Positions 23,281 through 35,441 of a stretch of DNA of 64,000 nt are shown piece by piece. The stretch's first letter is position 1; each line of letters opens with the position of its first letter. The notes beneath the pieces are model-generated. The model had not been told where the DNA came from. It saw only the letters and a list, made by a program, of their open reading frames with translations, and ran no database searches. Origin of the DNA: Hyperoodon ampullatus. Lineage: Eukaryota; Chordata; Mammalia; Artiodactyla; Ziphiidae. The stretch covers positions 38,100,338 through 38,164,337 of the forward strand of contig OX457061.1 of the NCBI GenBank assembly GCA_949752795.1, in the 5' to 3' direction. The translations under genes and the position numbers were made by a program.

Positions 23281-24002
23281 GAACACTGGCCACTAAATAG
23301 TTACAGTTTGACACAATGCTTGCCAATGAAATACCACCTGAGAGTTTCTGAGAAAGTACTTGTTTTCCTGATCCAGCATGGCTACTTCCAACTTTTGTTG
23401 TCCTTTACAGGTCAGTCGTGTACACTTGAAAGCAAAAGAACAGTTTCCAAAGGTGATGTGACAGGGCGATAAAAGTTACCTGGGTCCTTCATCACATCAC
23501 TAAGCTGTCTCTCCAACCCTGGATTTCTTATTAGGTGAGAACAATAAACTCCAATATATTTAAGCCACTGCCATATAATTTCCTCTATTCTTGATAAAGA
23601 ATGACCCACCTGGAAATGGCATTTCAAGGTGCAGACCCTAATATTTAAAATTGGCTGTATGGGGTAGAAGAGAATATTCAGTTATTCCAGGCAAGAAAAT
23701 TGGAGATATTTATTACAAGGTGATGAAAATGTGTGATCAAGCAGATACCGACATATCCTGGGACACAAAATATAGGATAAGGAGAAAAAAACAAAAAGTC
23801 TAGAATTTTAACTTGGGTTTGTTATATTTTGCTACTTTCTATGCAGTCCTCAAAGGCAGGGATGATTTCAGACTCCAGCCAATCAGTCTGTCTAAGACAT
23901 GGGAGAATGAAGTATAGCTTTGCTAAGAGAACATTCTCTAACTGCAGGCTGTAATCCATATTGACTCAAAGAGTCATGATTTGGAGTTCTGTGAGTTGAA
24001 AT
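23281..24002. other. Unassigned AT-rich DNA
   Basis: No gene or repeat recognised. Confidence 0.3.
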
Positions 24003-24250
24003 AATAACAGCTAACATTTATATGATACTTCCTACATGCTAAACACTATTCTAGCCACTTTACATTTATTAACATATTTAATCCTCACAACAGCCCTGTG
24101 AGATGGGTGCCATTATCTGCAACATCCTTCCCCTATTTACAGATTTCTAAATGGAGGCCCAGAGAGGTTAACTACCTTGCCCCTAAGGTCACACATATGA
24201 ACTAGGATTTGAACCCTGGTTATCAGGCTGCAAATTCCATGATCGCCACA
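24003..24250 (-). repeat. MIR SINE, nearly full length, antisense
   Basis: ACAGCTAACATTTATATGAT, TTTACATTTATTAACATATT, AATCCTCACAACAGCCCTG, GGCCCAGAGAGGTTAACTAC and GATTTGAACCCTGG give the complete reverse MIR order, including the reverse B-box near 24215. Confidence 0.9.
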
Positions 24251-24348
24251 CCTACCCTATAGCACTTCTCTTCCCCAAACTGAAAAGCTTAAAGTGTGGC
24301 TACAACCCGTATTTACAGGATATAAGATGAGAATGCCCACCCATTCTT

Positions 24349-24566
24349 TTTTTTTTTTTTTTTTTTTTTTTTTTGTGGTACGCGGGCCTCTCACTGCTGT
24401 GGCCTCTCCCGTTGCGGAGCACGGGCTCCGGACGCGCAGGCTCAGCGGCCATGGCTCACGGGCCCAGTCGCTCCGCGGCATGCGGGATCTTCCCGGACCG
24501 GGGCACGAACCCGTGTCCCCTGCCTCGGCAGGCGGACTCTCAACCACTGCGCCACCAGGGAAGCCC
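24349..24566 (-). repeat. CHR SINE, full length, antisense
   Basis: Poly(T) then TGGTACGCGGGCCTCTCACT, ending CCACCAGGGAAGCCC. The duplication CCCACCCATTCTT is exact at 24336-24348 and 24567-24579. Many CpG sites are intact, which suggests a young copy. Confidence 0.97.
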
Positions 24567-24579
24567 CCCACCCATTCTT

Positions 24580-27555
24580 AAGAGAACACCTGGGACTGTT
24601 CATAATTACCTCAAGGCAATTCAGTTAAGGGAATAGGGGATGAATCATAGAGGCCAGCTGATAAATGCAAAATCTTAACAGGCTTAAAAATGTTTACAAA
24701 AAAGCAGTTGATGACTGTTACATGTGGGATGCACCAGGAATACAAACTGGGATCTGGCACATGAGTTTAACTCAGGTCACATCTGGCTTGATGTGAGGAT
24801 GCTGAGAGCCTTGTGAGGGAGCAAAGTTTACCCCATGCTCCTACAGAGACCAAACACTCTGTAAGGGAGATTGGGGTTCATCATCTCCTCTACAACAGCA
24901 GTGGCAGTAAGCTACAGCTACCTAATGCCATAGCTCTTGGTTACTCTTTTTTCAGGACTTCTCCAATGCTAGAGGTTGCACTGCCCAGTGCCTCCACTTC
25001 CTCATCAGCAGTCACTGCTGAAGCATACCAGGGATTAGGAATACTCCATCTAACACTACACGTGGGGTCATCCTTGCCTCTAGCTAAAAGGTGATTCATC
25101 TCTAGAATCTCATCTGTTTCTTAGGACTACTGCCAGTACCAACTGCATTAGGCTTACCAGAAGCAAAAGTTAGATGTGGACACATGGGACAATGATTGAG
25201 AGAATGCTCTCATAAACAGGGGAGCGGGGAAGACAGGATAGGGCATGGGGAAAAAACAAAGCAAAGATGTGATCTGGAAAGTAACATCAGCTTGGTCCCC
25301 AAGGGACCTGTGGAACATGAATGGCAAACAGAGTTGGTCCCCCTGGAGACAAGAGGGCTGTATTTCACACCCCCACCCACACCACCAGTCACTAGTTTCT
25401 GGCTGATACCATAGATGTGTGAGTTACTGAGTGAGGCAGTATGTGCCTAGTTAGGGGCAATTCCCTGAGAAGGCAGCAGCTGTGAACCATTAGTACCAAC
25501 ACTCACAGCCAGCAGGGAAGAGGTGCCCCACCCCAGTGAAGGCACCTACGGGCCTCCAAGCGCCTCCACTACAGAGATTTAAAAGGAAGGACAAAAACCA
25601 GTGGCGCTCAAAGAACTTTAGAGGTAGGGCCAAGGGGCAAGCACTATCTCAAAGTTAGCCTGAGCTCCCCATTCTCAGTCCCCACTGTGGACCTGGGCCT
25701 CTCATGAACAGGAAAGGTTCAGGCCCTGCAGCCATTGGAGTAAGAGATTCATGGTCTAAAAGCATAAATGAGTATCCAATTCTCTTTCCAAAGGCTCATA
25801 TAACACCCTATGTGGGAAACCCTATATCCTGGAGCCACATGTCCCTTTGTGCCACCTCTTCTCCTCCTGGACCATTTCTTCTGAGAGGGCTTTGCACACT
25901 TCAGTCTGGTTCCTTCTGGGATGGAACAGGGGTGAAGGGCAGGGTGGGTGCTGATTCCAAACCGCCACCCTTCTGGGAGACCCAGGAAGGAATAAAGAGT
26001 GGCTTAGTGAGGAAACCCAGAAGCTTCCTAAGTAGGCTGAAAAGACAAGACCCTTTATCCTGTGCTTGGCTTGGCCCAACCATAGGCCAGGCCTTACAGT
26101 GCCTCTAAGAGATTATGTGTACTTAATAGAAAACAATTTCTTCCTCTCTTTCTACCATTTGAAAAAAGAAGTTGACTGGATTTTAGTTCATTTGTTTCCA
26201 TACAGAAGAGAATCAGCACTATAGTTACTTAGAGTAAGCAGGTGCCATTTTCTGTTTTGACCCCAGAACACAGCACACCCCCCACACACTAGTACACACA
26301 TGCACGTGTGCACATACACACACAACTTCCCTGTGGCTTTAGCTCTGGCTCTGGGAGATGCAGCTAAGGCCAAGAGACTGTATTGGAACCATGGTGCTTT
26401 TAAGGCCCTGGTCTCCATCTCCAGGTGGTCCAAAGCTATCCCCACCAGAGCTGACCCAGGGTCCACTCAAGGTCTAGACACTGCCAATCGAGCTGTTGGA
26501 GCCAGTGACCGTCTATTCTTCTTCCATCTATCCACTCAAGATTTTCTAATTTCCTAAAATTGAAAACTCTTTCCTTTTTTCCATGGAAATCCCCCTGAGC
26601 CAACAAAGCCTTCGGGCCTAGGGAGATTGACCCTGCATGATCACTCAGTGCCTGAGGCAAAGGGATATGGCCAGTCCTGGGCAGAGCCTTGTCAAGATTT
26701 GGGACATTGGGGCACTGGGGATTAGAGTGAGGGAGCAGGGCTAAAGAGACAGTGCCCTGGACTGGATATAAAGCTGGGTGCTCCAGATCTTCAGTCCATG
26801 ACTAGAGGACTAGGGAGGGTGTGGCTGAAGGTCCTGAATCCTGGGGCTGGATCACTGGCACATAAGCATAGTGAACAGGATGGGGCCAAGGGTTGCAGGG
26901 CTTGGGGGTGTGGGTGGGTGCCCTTCACTGGCATTCTGGAAAGCTGAGTGTGTGGCTCGGGGCTCTCATTCAGCTGTTGGAGGACTTAGGAAGGCTTGAG
27001 AATGAAGGCCATTATAATATTGCTCTCCCTTCCCACAGAACCAGAGTCCAGAACAAACACACACTGACTCCTCCCACGTCTCCCAAGAGGCTGAATACCA
27101 TGGGGTTCTCAACATTTGAGTGAATGAGGTATAGCTGTTGAAAGAAATGGAGAGAGAACCATGTGGGAAATGAACTGGAAGGTGTTTCCCCCATCCTAGA
27201 CAAGTATTTCCTAGAAGATTATGTGTGGGTTCTCTATCACGATGTGTGCAGTTGGCAGTAAAACACAAAGACATACTCTAAGCCTGCAACCCCTTCAAGG
27301 ATTTTGGTTCCCGGTGACCCCAATCAATCCAAGACCTGCTTTTCACAGTTTTTTTAACTGTTGTAAATGGAAAAATTTCCACCTAAAATAGATATCAAAT
27401 TTGTATGCCTTCTTCCATTTCCTTGCTTCTATCCACCTGAAGCTGATGGAAAATACCATGAACCTTAAATAAACTCAGTATACCAGGCCTTTGCAGACCT
27501 ACATGATTCTTTCTTCATCAATCAAAAATGAGATGTATTTTATGAATCGTCTATA
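24580..27555. other. Moderately GC-rich unassigned block
   Basis: About 3 kb without a recognised young repeat. Open frames of 90-134 codons occur (for example 25704-26108 plus), but none shows a family motif I can name, and stops are frequent in any one frame. It could be an old retroviral interior, a decayed gene or single-copy spacer. Confidence 0.3.
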
Positions 27556-27745
27556 ACACTGGGCAGCAAACTACAGCCAACCAGGTGTTTTGTAAATAAA
27601 GGTCTATTAGACCACAGCCACACTCTGTCTTCATGTTGTGTCTGTGGAAGCTTTCACATACAACAACAAAGGTGAGTAGCTGCAACACAGAACATAAAGG
27701 CTACAAAGACTAAAATATTTACTACCTAACCCTTTTACAGAAAAC
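27556..27745 (+). repeat. MER5-type hAT DNA transposon
   Basis: GGGCAGCAAACTACAGCC, TTTTGTAAATAAAGGTCTAT, CAGCCACACTCTGTCTTCAT and AAAATATTTACTACCTAACC follow the MER5A order of the hAT-Charlie group. Non-autonomous and diverged. Confidence 0.85.
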
Positions 27746-28463
27746 TACTCATTCCATCTGGTCTAAGAGGCTAGCTTTCAATACTAACAAGAAGAGCTAC
27801 CATGAAACCCCTTCCTAACACTTAAAAACCCCTCAGCAAACTATTCACTAAATTTAGTTTGTTCTGTGTGTGCGTGTGTGTGTGCATGTGTGTGTGTTGT
27901 TAGACCTAGAAGCTCCTGTGAAATGGCCTTGATAATCACTCACAAGTGCTTACCCTGCTGGACTTTCACTGTGAAAGTTTACATCCTTTCAGTCAGCGGT
28001 CCCACCATGGTTGGTCTCTAGTTCAACTCACTGAACTATCCGTCAGTTTATTTTGTTACGCTAGGCTGTCCACGTTTTCAAAACTTGTGGCAGGTATGTA
28101 CATTTCTGGCCTGCAGTTTCCAAGAAATACTTTGTTGTAATTCTAAAGTTCTGACAGCTGAGCTTTCAGTATTGCACTACTGTCTACTTGTCTGTGATTT
28201 GTCTGTGACGGGGAGAGAAAAGCAGCCACTGCCTTCTCCTTGGCCTGTTTATACTCCCGGCTAGGCATAAAGTCTAAGGCCAGTGGTAAATGACACATCA
28301 TTACATGTGTGCTGTTCAGTATCTTCTGTATAAAATATGGTGAATGATTTAAATACAGTTAACGCTGCCCTTATGGGAGCCATAGCCTCTAATAAGACTA
28401 TTCATTCATCCTAATTTTTGTGCCTATCTAGTAATGTGGCAAATTTTAACTAAGCGTGGTTAA
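27746..28463. other. Unassigned DNA with short GT-rich run
   Basis: A GT-rich microsatellite lies at 27865-27899. The remainder has no recognised element. Confidence 0.35.
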
Positions 28464-28791
28464 GGGGACTTACCTGGTGATGCACTGGTGAAGAATCCAC
28501 CTGCCAATGCAGGGGACACGGGTTCGATCCCTGGTCCAGGAAGATCCCACATGCTGTAGAGCAATTAAGCCCATGTGCCACAACTACTGAGCCCGCATGC
28601 TACAACTGCCGAAGCCTGTGCACCTAGAGACCGTGTTCCTCAGCAAGACAAGCCACTGCAATGAGACACCCGTGCACCGCAACGAAGAATAGCCCCCGCT
28701 TGCCGCAACTAGAGAAAGCCCATGCACAGGAACGAACACCCAACACAGCCAAAAATAAATAAATAAATTTAAAAATAAATAAAAAATAAAA
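28464..28791 (+). repeat. Older full-length CHR SINE, sense
   Basis: GGGGACTTACCTGGTGATGC, GGGGACACGGGTTCGATCCC (the B-box), the repeated GCCACAACTACTGAGCCC-like blocks, and a CAGCCAAAAATAAATAAATA tail define the long (about 320 bp) CHR form, which is older than the 200-bp copies. Confidence 0.93.
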
Positions 28792-29841
28792 CCATGCTGT
28801 TGCTATATAAAAAATAATTTAAAAATAAGTAAATAAATAAAAGTGACTAAGAATCCAAAGTCCACTTTGGGAAACCCTAAACCTTAACATGGTTTTGAAC
28901 ACCCAGAATTCCTCAATAAAAGGAAAAATAAAAAATAAAATGTTACCATAGTAATGCTTTTCAGTTAATCATAAAAATTTTCAGGACATAAGAGTAGAAT
29001 TAATCAGTTGGTAAATTCTTTTATAATCTACAGCTGCTCTTGTGCCAATTGATTTTTCAGACCAATAAGTACTTCAGTAATTGTACATGAACTCAAATGT
29101 TTCAAAGGAAAAAGAAAAAAATCCATGTCTAATGGCTCCTTAAAGAGATTTTTCCTTCTGCACCTGCAGTTCTGAGGAATAAAAGTAGAGCAGTGAGTTA
29201 AATGAATGACCATAGACAGTGGATTACAACAGAAGAAAGAATGCTATGCCTTCACTGCTTTAAAACAATTTAAAGAATTTTAAGACTTGGTCCATAAATG
29301 TAAAAGGGAAGACATTTTTTATATTAGAAAACTTTCATAATATATTGTCTCCATGTTTTTTATCACAATATACAAGTAATGTTAGCATAATGTACTTTAT
29401 ATAAATCTGGCATAGTTTCTCACAAAAAGCCTAATTAATCGAAATATCTTCAATATCCTATGTATGTTGTTCTGGTCAAATAAAACAAAAAAATAAGTTT
29501 AAGATAAAAATATAAACATGAATTCAAACTAGTCAGAAAACCAGTGGTTTAGTGACCTGTACACAGTGTAACATATCATCGGAACCTATAGAGCTACTTT
29601 ACAGAAAGTCTATGTAAATTTAAAAAAGGTGTTCCTTGAAGATTTTTAACATCAAGATTGGCACATTGGTCTTTCAAATTTTTTGAATTTAACATCCAAG
29701 ATCTTTTACTGAAACCCTGAAAATCACTAATGAACATGTTTTGGCTAAAGTTTCCTATGGAAATCAGAATTTTAACATTGAGTAAACAAACATACTTATT
29801 TACCATGCAATAATTTTACTTCTATTCTTTCCTACAAATAT
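28792..29841. other. AT-rich unassigned DNA
   Basis: Nothing recognised over about 1 kb. Confidence 0.3.
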
Positions 29842-30064
29842 CAGGGGTCAGCAAACTTGTTCTGTAGAAGACCACACCGTAAATATTTTAGCCTTTAAGG
29901 ACTATACCGTTTCTGCTGCAGATAATCAACTCTGCTGTTGTAGGATGAAAGCAACCATAGACAACAAACAAACAAACAGGAGAGACCATGTAACAACAAA
30001 AGTGTATTTACAAGAACAGGTAGTGGGCCAGACTGGACCCACAGGCAGGCACATGCCAACCCCT
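29842..30064 (-). repeat. MER5-type hAT DNA transposon, antisense
   Basis: CAGGGGTCAGCAAACTTGTT at the left and CACATGCCAACCCCT at the right are imperfect inverted ends. The interior (GTAAATATTTTAGCCTTTAA, GTGTATTTACAAGAACAGG) is MER5A in reverse. Confidence 0.85.
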
Positions 30065-31073
30065 ATATGCATAATCTTTGATCTTTAAAGGCTTAAATTC
30101 TGAAATTTACATTATCACTGTAGAATTTACATTATCTTAATATAAATGTAATTTTATTCATGATTGAAAATTAAAGCTTTAACTATCTTACGTTATGCAT
30201 GATTATAGAACATCTACATACATACATACACTGGAATGATGATGCTGAGAAGAAAAAAAGGTTAAAAATGAAAAAAGGGAGGACATGAAAACTATGACTT
30301 TATGTACACTAGCTGTTCAACATATGAAGAATAAATAAATATTGTTGGCTTTTGTATACTCAGGAAAAAAACAAGCTTAATTTTGTCTCACAAGAATACT
30401 TTCAATTTCCAAGAGTGCTTTTGTGCTTTGTTTCTTCCTATAACCATACTCCTCAGGCTTTTTCTTTTTTTTTTAGGTTTTATTATATTCTACTTTGTAA
30501 CGGCTGTGTTCCCAAACTATGAAGTACAATTTCAGCGATATACTACTATTGGGTTTGCAGGATGAAGAACAGGAGATATAATGTTAAAATGATGGAAAAC
30601 ATCAAATTAACTGAAGTTTATTGGAGGGTCCTCTCATCATACCCATGTTCAAGAAAGGCAACTGATGTATGTTGTTGTGAAATGGTAAGCCCCCACTTGT
30701 TGGGGCAGGGGGCAATGGTCAGAACATTCTGGCACACAACTGTTTAGTTACAAAGGGTCTCCATGTGTCTTCAGAATCTCTCAGGGTGATGACCTCTCTG
30801 CTTCCTGCTAGCTGAATTCTATATGCTCCTATCCTAGCTTCAAACACTCCTTAGATTTGCACAAGCATACCAGCTATAAGATTACAATCAGTAGCCCATA
30901 GATTGTGGAGACAGCTCATTTGTGGAGAGAGAATTTCATTTGCTATCATCTATCTACATCCTTGAAATTTCCCTTTAGGATAATTCATAAACCTAACAAA
31001 AATCTCACCACCACCACCCATTTCCTTTCCTGCTCTTTCCCACAAATAAAAGAATATGGGACTAAAGAAGGTA
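30065..31073. other. AT-rich unassigned DNA
   Basis: No gene or repeat recognised. Confidence 0.3.
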
Positions 31074-31172
31074 AGGGAGGAGAGGGAGAGGGAGAGGGAG
31101 AGGGAGGGGGAGAGGGAGGGAGAGGGAGGGAGAGGGAGAGGGAGAGGGAGAGAGAGAGAGAGAGAGAGAGAA
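31074..31172 (+). repeat. (GGGAGA)n/(GA)n purine tract
   Basis: About 100 bases of G and A only, mixing GGGAGA, GGGAGG and GA units. Ser/Leu- or Arg/Glu-rich frames here are artefacts. Confidence 0.95.
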
Positions 31173-31313
31173 GCAGCAAACTCATAAGGCCCTAGAATAT
31201 TACCTTGAAGCCAAAGCCGGCCATAGTGCATCCATATGCAGAGGGAGATAAAGTAATGAGGGTTTCCATAAGAGAAAGGAGGGGAAAAAGAGGGAAAGGA
31301 TAGAAATATAAAG

Positions 31314-31712
31314 TGTATTAGTCAGTGTTCTCCAGAGAAATGCAACCAACAGAATGTGTATATAGAGAAGAATTGATTCATTTTAAGGAACTTCACTCGA
31401 TTTTGGAGGCACTGTGAATCCAAAATCTGACGGGAGAGGCCAGCAAGCCTGGAAACTCAGGAAAGAGTTGTGGTTTGAGTCCAAAGGCAAAATTCCTTGT
31501 TGCTTGGGGAGGATCAGTCTTTGTTCTATTACGCCTTCAACTGATTTGATGAAGCCCACCCATATCCTAGAGGGTAAACTGCTTTACTCAAAGTCCAACA
31601 ATTGAAATGTTAATCTCCTACAAAACATACCTTCACAGAAAAATCCAGAGTGTTGAATCACATACCTGGGCACTGTGCCCCAGCCTAAGTGACACGTAAA
31701 ATTAACCATTAG
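31314..31712 (+). repeat. ERVL LTR, MLT2-like
   Basis: TGTATTAGTCAGTGTTCTCC, TTTTGGAGGCACTGTGAATC, GGCAAAATTCCTTGTTGCTT, GATGAAGCCCACCCATATCC and ACGTAAAATTAACCAT match the order of MLT2-type ERVL LTRs. Solo LTR; no internal region is seen. Confidence 0.8.
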
Positions 31713-31969
31713 CAGTGAGGAGAAAGGCCTGTGCATTGGGAAACAGGAAGCATCTTTTGTTTCTAATTACTCTATTCCATTGTGCATTCCTACAACGTAG
31801 CAGGAATACATGAGTTCCAACTAACTCAAATACTGTAAAATTCATAAAAGAAAAAAGGCCTAAAATGTGTCCTAAAAATTCTTCTCTAACCCTAATGGGA
31901 TGGAGTATATCCAAGACTAGAGCAGGAGTCTCTACAGAGTTTTATGGCTTAAAATTTACCTTGGTTCTA

Positions 31970-32176
31970 GGGCTTCCCTGGTGGCGCAGTGGTTGAGAGT
32001 CCGCCTGTCGACGCAGGGGACATGGGTTCGTGCCCCGGTCTGGGAAGATCCCACATGCCGCAGAGCGGCTGGGCCCGTGAGCCATGGCCGCTGAGCCTTC
32101 GTGCCTGGAGCCTGTGCTCCGCAAGGGGAGAGGCCACAACAGCGAGAGGCCCGCGTACTGCAAAATAAAAAAAAAA
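31970..32176 (+). repeat. CHR SINE, full length, sense
   Basis: Starts GGCTTCCCTGGTGGCGCAGT after a T-rich flank and ends GCCCGCGTACTGCAAAATAA with poly(A). Flanks share AATTTACCTTGGTTCT and AATTTACTTTGGTTCT, a target-site duplication with one mismatch. Confidence 0.96.
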
Positions 32177-32199
32177 AATTTACTTTGGTTCTCTTTTAA

Positions 32200-33012
32200 A
32201 AATAAACTTTTAATTTTGAGATAATTGTACGTTCACATACAATTGTAAGAAATAAAATAGAGATCCTGTGTACCCTTCATGGTGTTCTCCAGTGGCAACA
32301 TGTTGCAAAGCTATAGTACAAGTATTTAACAAAAAGATTCATATTTATACAATCCATCAATCATATTCAGGTTTCCAAGTTTCATATACATGAATTTGTG
32401 TGTGTGCATGTGTATATTTACCTCATGAAATTTTACCACATGCATGTGTCCATATATTTACCACTAAATACACAAGAGAGTTTCATTACCACAGAGATCC
32501 CTCATGTTGCCCTTAGTCACACCCACCTCTCTCCTGTCCCCCTAAACTCACCTTTAACCCATGTTAACCATTACTATTTTCTTCATAATTTTGTCTCTTT
32601 AAAAAATATAGAAGTGGAATCATATAGTATGTAACCTACTGGGATTGGCTTTTTTCACTCAACGTAATTTTCTGGAAATTCGTCCCGGTTGTTGCTTTTA
32701 TCAATAGTTCACTCTTTTTCATTGCTGAGTTCCTAATATTGAACCAGCTTTGCATATGTGGAATTAATTCTACTCGGTCATAAGGTATCATGCTATTTAT
32801 ACATGGTTTGATTTAATTTGCCAATTTGTTTGAGAATTCTTGCTTGTATCTTCATGAGAGATACTGGTATGTAGTTTTACAGTTTTGTACTTCTGCTTTT
32901 GGCATCAAGGTACAATGGCCTCATAAAATAAATTAGGAAATGTTCCCTCTTCTGTTTTCTGTAAGAGACTGTATAAAATTAATCCTCCTTCAAATGTTTC
33001 ATAGAAGTTCTC
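32200..33012 (-). repeat. Rearranged L1 3' half, antisense
   Basis: The left part (TAAACTTTTAATTTTGAGAT, GTGGAATCATATAGTATGTA) is reverse L1 3'UTR. At about 32735 it jumps to reverse mid-ORF2 (TTGAACCAGCTTTGCATATG, GATACTGGTATGTAGTTTTA). The ORF2 C-terminal part between these is missing, so the copy carries an internal deletion or two L1 pieces abut. Confidence 0.75.

Positions 33013-33014
<2 letters not shown>

Positions 33015-33045
<31 letters not shown>
33015..33045 (+). repeat. (CA)n microsatellite
   Basis: Uninterrupted AC run. Confidence 0.95.
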
Positions 33046-33047
<2 letters not shown>

Positions 33048-33469
33048 AAGAATATCAGAACACTTACATTTCAAAGACACAGGAAGAGAAATGCAAGTTT
33101 CCCCTAGAAAGCCTTCTGTTTTTTTGAAGTCAGAATTCTGAAAAGATGTTTTTATCAAGCCAGCTTTTTCTAACTTAACTGCATATGCAATAAAAGAGTC
33201 CTATCTTAGTCATTTTTAGGGCAAGATTTTCTTTAAGTCCCAAGTAAGTAAGCACTTGTAAATGTAAATTTTGTATGGACATAAACCTGGCCAGGATATC
33301 CGTTGGAGGCTGGAAATCTGTTGTTCCTTTTTCTTTTGTATTGAAAGCTAAGTTCCCCATTCTGAGTTCAATTTGTGAAGACCACTTTTATTTTGACAAA
33401 CTCTATTAAAGTAGCCAATTCAAGGAAGACAGGTTAGTCTTCCACCTAATTACCCAGTCCAACTTTTAC
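33046..33469. other. Unassigned DNA
   Basis: No gene or repeat recognised. Confidence 0.3.
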
Positions 33470-33690
33470 TCAGTGTCTTTCACCTGAGCAAAGTCTCCCC
33501 AGTCTTTCAGCTGAGGATAAACCACACAGTGTCTAAACTGAGCAAGATCTTCCCAGTGTCTTTTAAGTGAGGCTAACCCACTTGAGCAAAAGTCTTCCCA
33601 GTGTTTCTCTACTGAGGATAAGATCTCAGTGTTTAAACTGAGTAAAAATCTTCCCAGTGTCTTTCACTGAGGATGACCCAAGTACTTCTT
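33470..33690 (+). repeat. Degenerate 28-bp tandem array (56-bp higher order)
   Basis: Eight diverged units each begin with a CCCAGTGTCTTTCACTGAGG-like or CAGTGTCTAAACTGAGCA-like motif. The two forms alternate, giving a 56-bp higher-order period, with units near 33472, 33499, 33528, 33555, 33581, 33599, 33627 and 33655. It lies just left of LTR-like sequence and may belong to an endogenous retrovirus. Confidence 0.8.
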
Positions 33691-34385
33691 CTTGAAACCA
33701 AGTTTCAAGGATAACCTACTCCTCAAGAGAAGAGTTTAACACCACTGAATAAAACTTAGGATCATCAACCAAAACTGGAGATCCAAGAACCAGGAGATAC
33801 TCACCCAAATTCATCTGAACTCTCTGAGAAAGCGGACAGGCCCAAGAAGCCTCTGCTGGTGCCAGGACTCTGGATCCTCATAGAGTTCAGGCAAAGAAGA
33901 AAAGTCTGCTCTGGGCCCCTTCATTGGTTGCCAAGACTGCTGACTGAAAACTATGCACAACCCAAAAGGAGAATTATGTTTTATTTGGCAGATTTTCTGA
34001 GGACTTAAGCCCAGAACACAGCCTGTCAGATCACTCTGAGGAACTGCTCAGAAGACCTAAGGGAGGAGTCAACAAAAACCAGATAGTCGGAACATCAAAA
34101 GATTACTATTAATTAAAGAAAACTAGACATCTCAAGTTAAGGACTTTAGCACTTTTCTATGTATGAGAAGATGAAAGAATCTGGGCTCCGTGAAATCATT
34201 CCTTTGATATGCACCTTAACTCTAGAATCAGTACCCTGTTTTTCTCCATCCCGAATCCCCTCAAGGTGCACAGTTGAGGGTTCCTGCTTTGACGTCTGAC
34301 TTGATGACTGCAACATCCTTTGTCTACTGATATGGCAGGGAACATTTTTCATGCACGGGTAAGAAATTGAGGAGAAAATTAACAT
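33691..34385 (-). repeat. Probable artiodactyl LTR-like repeat
   Basis: The stretch ACTATGCACAACCCAAAAGG, GTTTTATTTGGCAGATTTTC, CACTCTGAGGAACTGCTC and TTTGATATGCACCTTAACTC resembles an interspersed repeat common in artiodactyl genomes that I take to be retroviral LTR. Family and strand are uncertain. No viral reading frame is seen. Confidence 0.45.
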
Positions 34386-34689
34386 AATTCAAGATATAAA
34401 ACCATTACAATATTAAAAATTCCCAAATGTCAAACAAACATAAGTACCCTTGACCTGTAAAATGGAAGATGCCAAAGAAGGGAAAAAAAGAAACAATAAA
34501 GAAAATGTAGAAAATAAAGCATAAAATAAGATGGCAGAAATCAATAACAGTAGAACAATAATTAAATAAATCAACGTAAATGTTATCATAAGATTTTTAA
34601 ATTTCAAAAAAAACCCCCATCAAACAAAACATATTGAAAATAAAGTAATAGAGAAAATTTAGAGAGCAAATATGAATGCAAAGAAGACC
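34386..34689. other. AT-rich unassigned DNA
   Basis: Nothing recognised between two LTR-like blocks. Confidence 0.3.
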
Positions 34690-35441
34690 TGTTAGGTAGT
34701 TAGTCAGACATTAACAGCAAGGAGGTGACAGTGGTGAGAAAGACAAGAAGAAGAAATTGAGTCACACCCAGCCATCTGGGGACTCTCCCTTGACTCCACC
34801 CAGAACGGGAGAAACTATGGTCGGGTGGTGGGCAGCTTATCCTGATAAAGAGAGGCACAGTAACACAAGGGGACTTCTCCAGGCTGTGCATGCCCAGACC
34901 AGACAGGCGTGTAACCTATAGTAACTCCAAACGCACTAGACCATAATTACAATAAATTACACGTGGTTTTGCCCCTCCCCCCACCCAGTAGGCATTTCTT
35001 GGGGATTCAAGGATGAGAGCATGCGCAGCAGAAAACTTGTTACATAGCTCAGGACTGTCAATCAAATAATGATTCTTGTCACTCACCCCCACCTCTCTGC
35101 AAAATGCTCCTTAAAAGCGCTCTTAAGCCTTTATAGGAATGCTGCTTTCAATTGGCAGAAAGAGTACACCCATCCCCCCCACCCCCCCCACCCCGAGAGT
35201 GTACCTTTGCTTCGATATATTTTGCTTTGGGCTTGCTTCACTTCGCTGAAATAGCCTGTTCTCAGAAACAGCCTGCTCATTCTCTCTCTCCCTCTCTGAG
35301 AGTGTACCTATGCTTAAATAAACTTTGCTTTGTGCTTAAGCTTAACATGGTAGTTTGCGATCCTTTGCTTACTATCATGGAACCAAGATAGCTGGTCCAG
35401 GCCTTCCACTGACCTCCTCGGTTGAAGCTATTTTCTTACAA
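34690..35441 (+). repeat. Probable solo ERV LTR
   Basis: The block starts TGTTAGGTAGTTAGTCAG and ends about CTATTTTCTTACA, fitting TG...CA LTR ends. A promoter-like CTTTATAGG lies at about 35130 and polyadenylation signals AATAAA lie inside. Two copies of a GAGAGTGTACCT(T/A)TGCTT motif (35196 and 35299) suggest a duplicated R/U5-like segment. No gag, pol or env frame is present. Confidence 0.5.

Noticed and set aside
24373..24636. Repeated peptide family (for example GLSLLWPLPLRSTGSG) seen at 14.6, 15.9, 24.4, 32.0, 38.6, 46.3, 48.5 and 62.1 kb
   Set aside because: Looks like a protein family but is only the CHR SINE read in different frames.
28464..28560. tRNA-like A- and B-box sequence (GGTTCGATCC) at this and the other CHR copies
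   Set aside because: These are the pol III boxes of tRNA-derived SINEs; no intact cloverleaf or tRNA gene is present.
31074..31195. Glu/Arg-rich and Ser/Leu-rich frames
   Set aside because: Purine microsatellite read on the two strands.
33470..33690. CRISPR-like alternation of repeat and spacer
   Set aside because: Units are diverged and contiguous with no unique spacers, and the host is a mammal; it is a degenerate tandem repeat.
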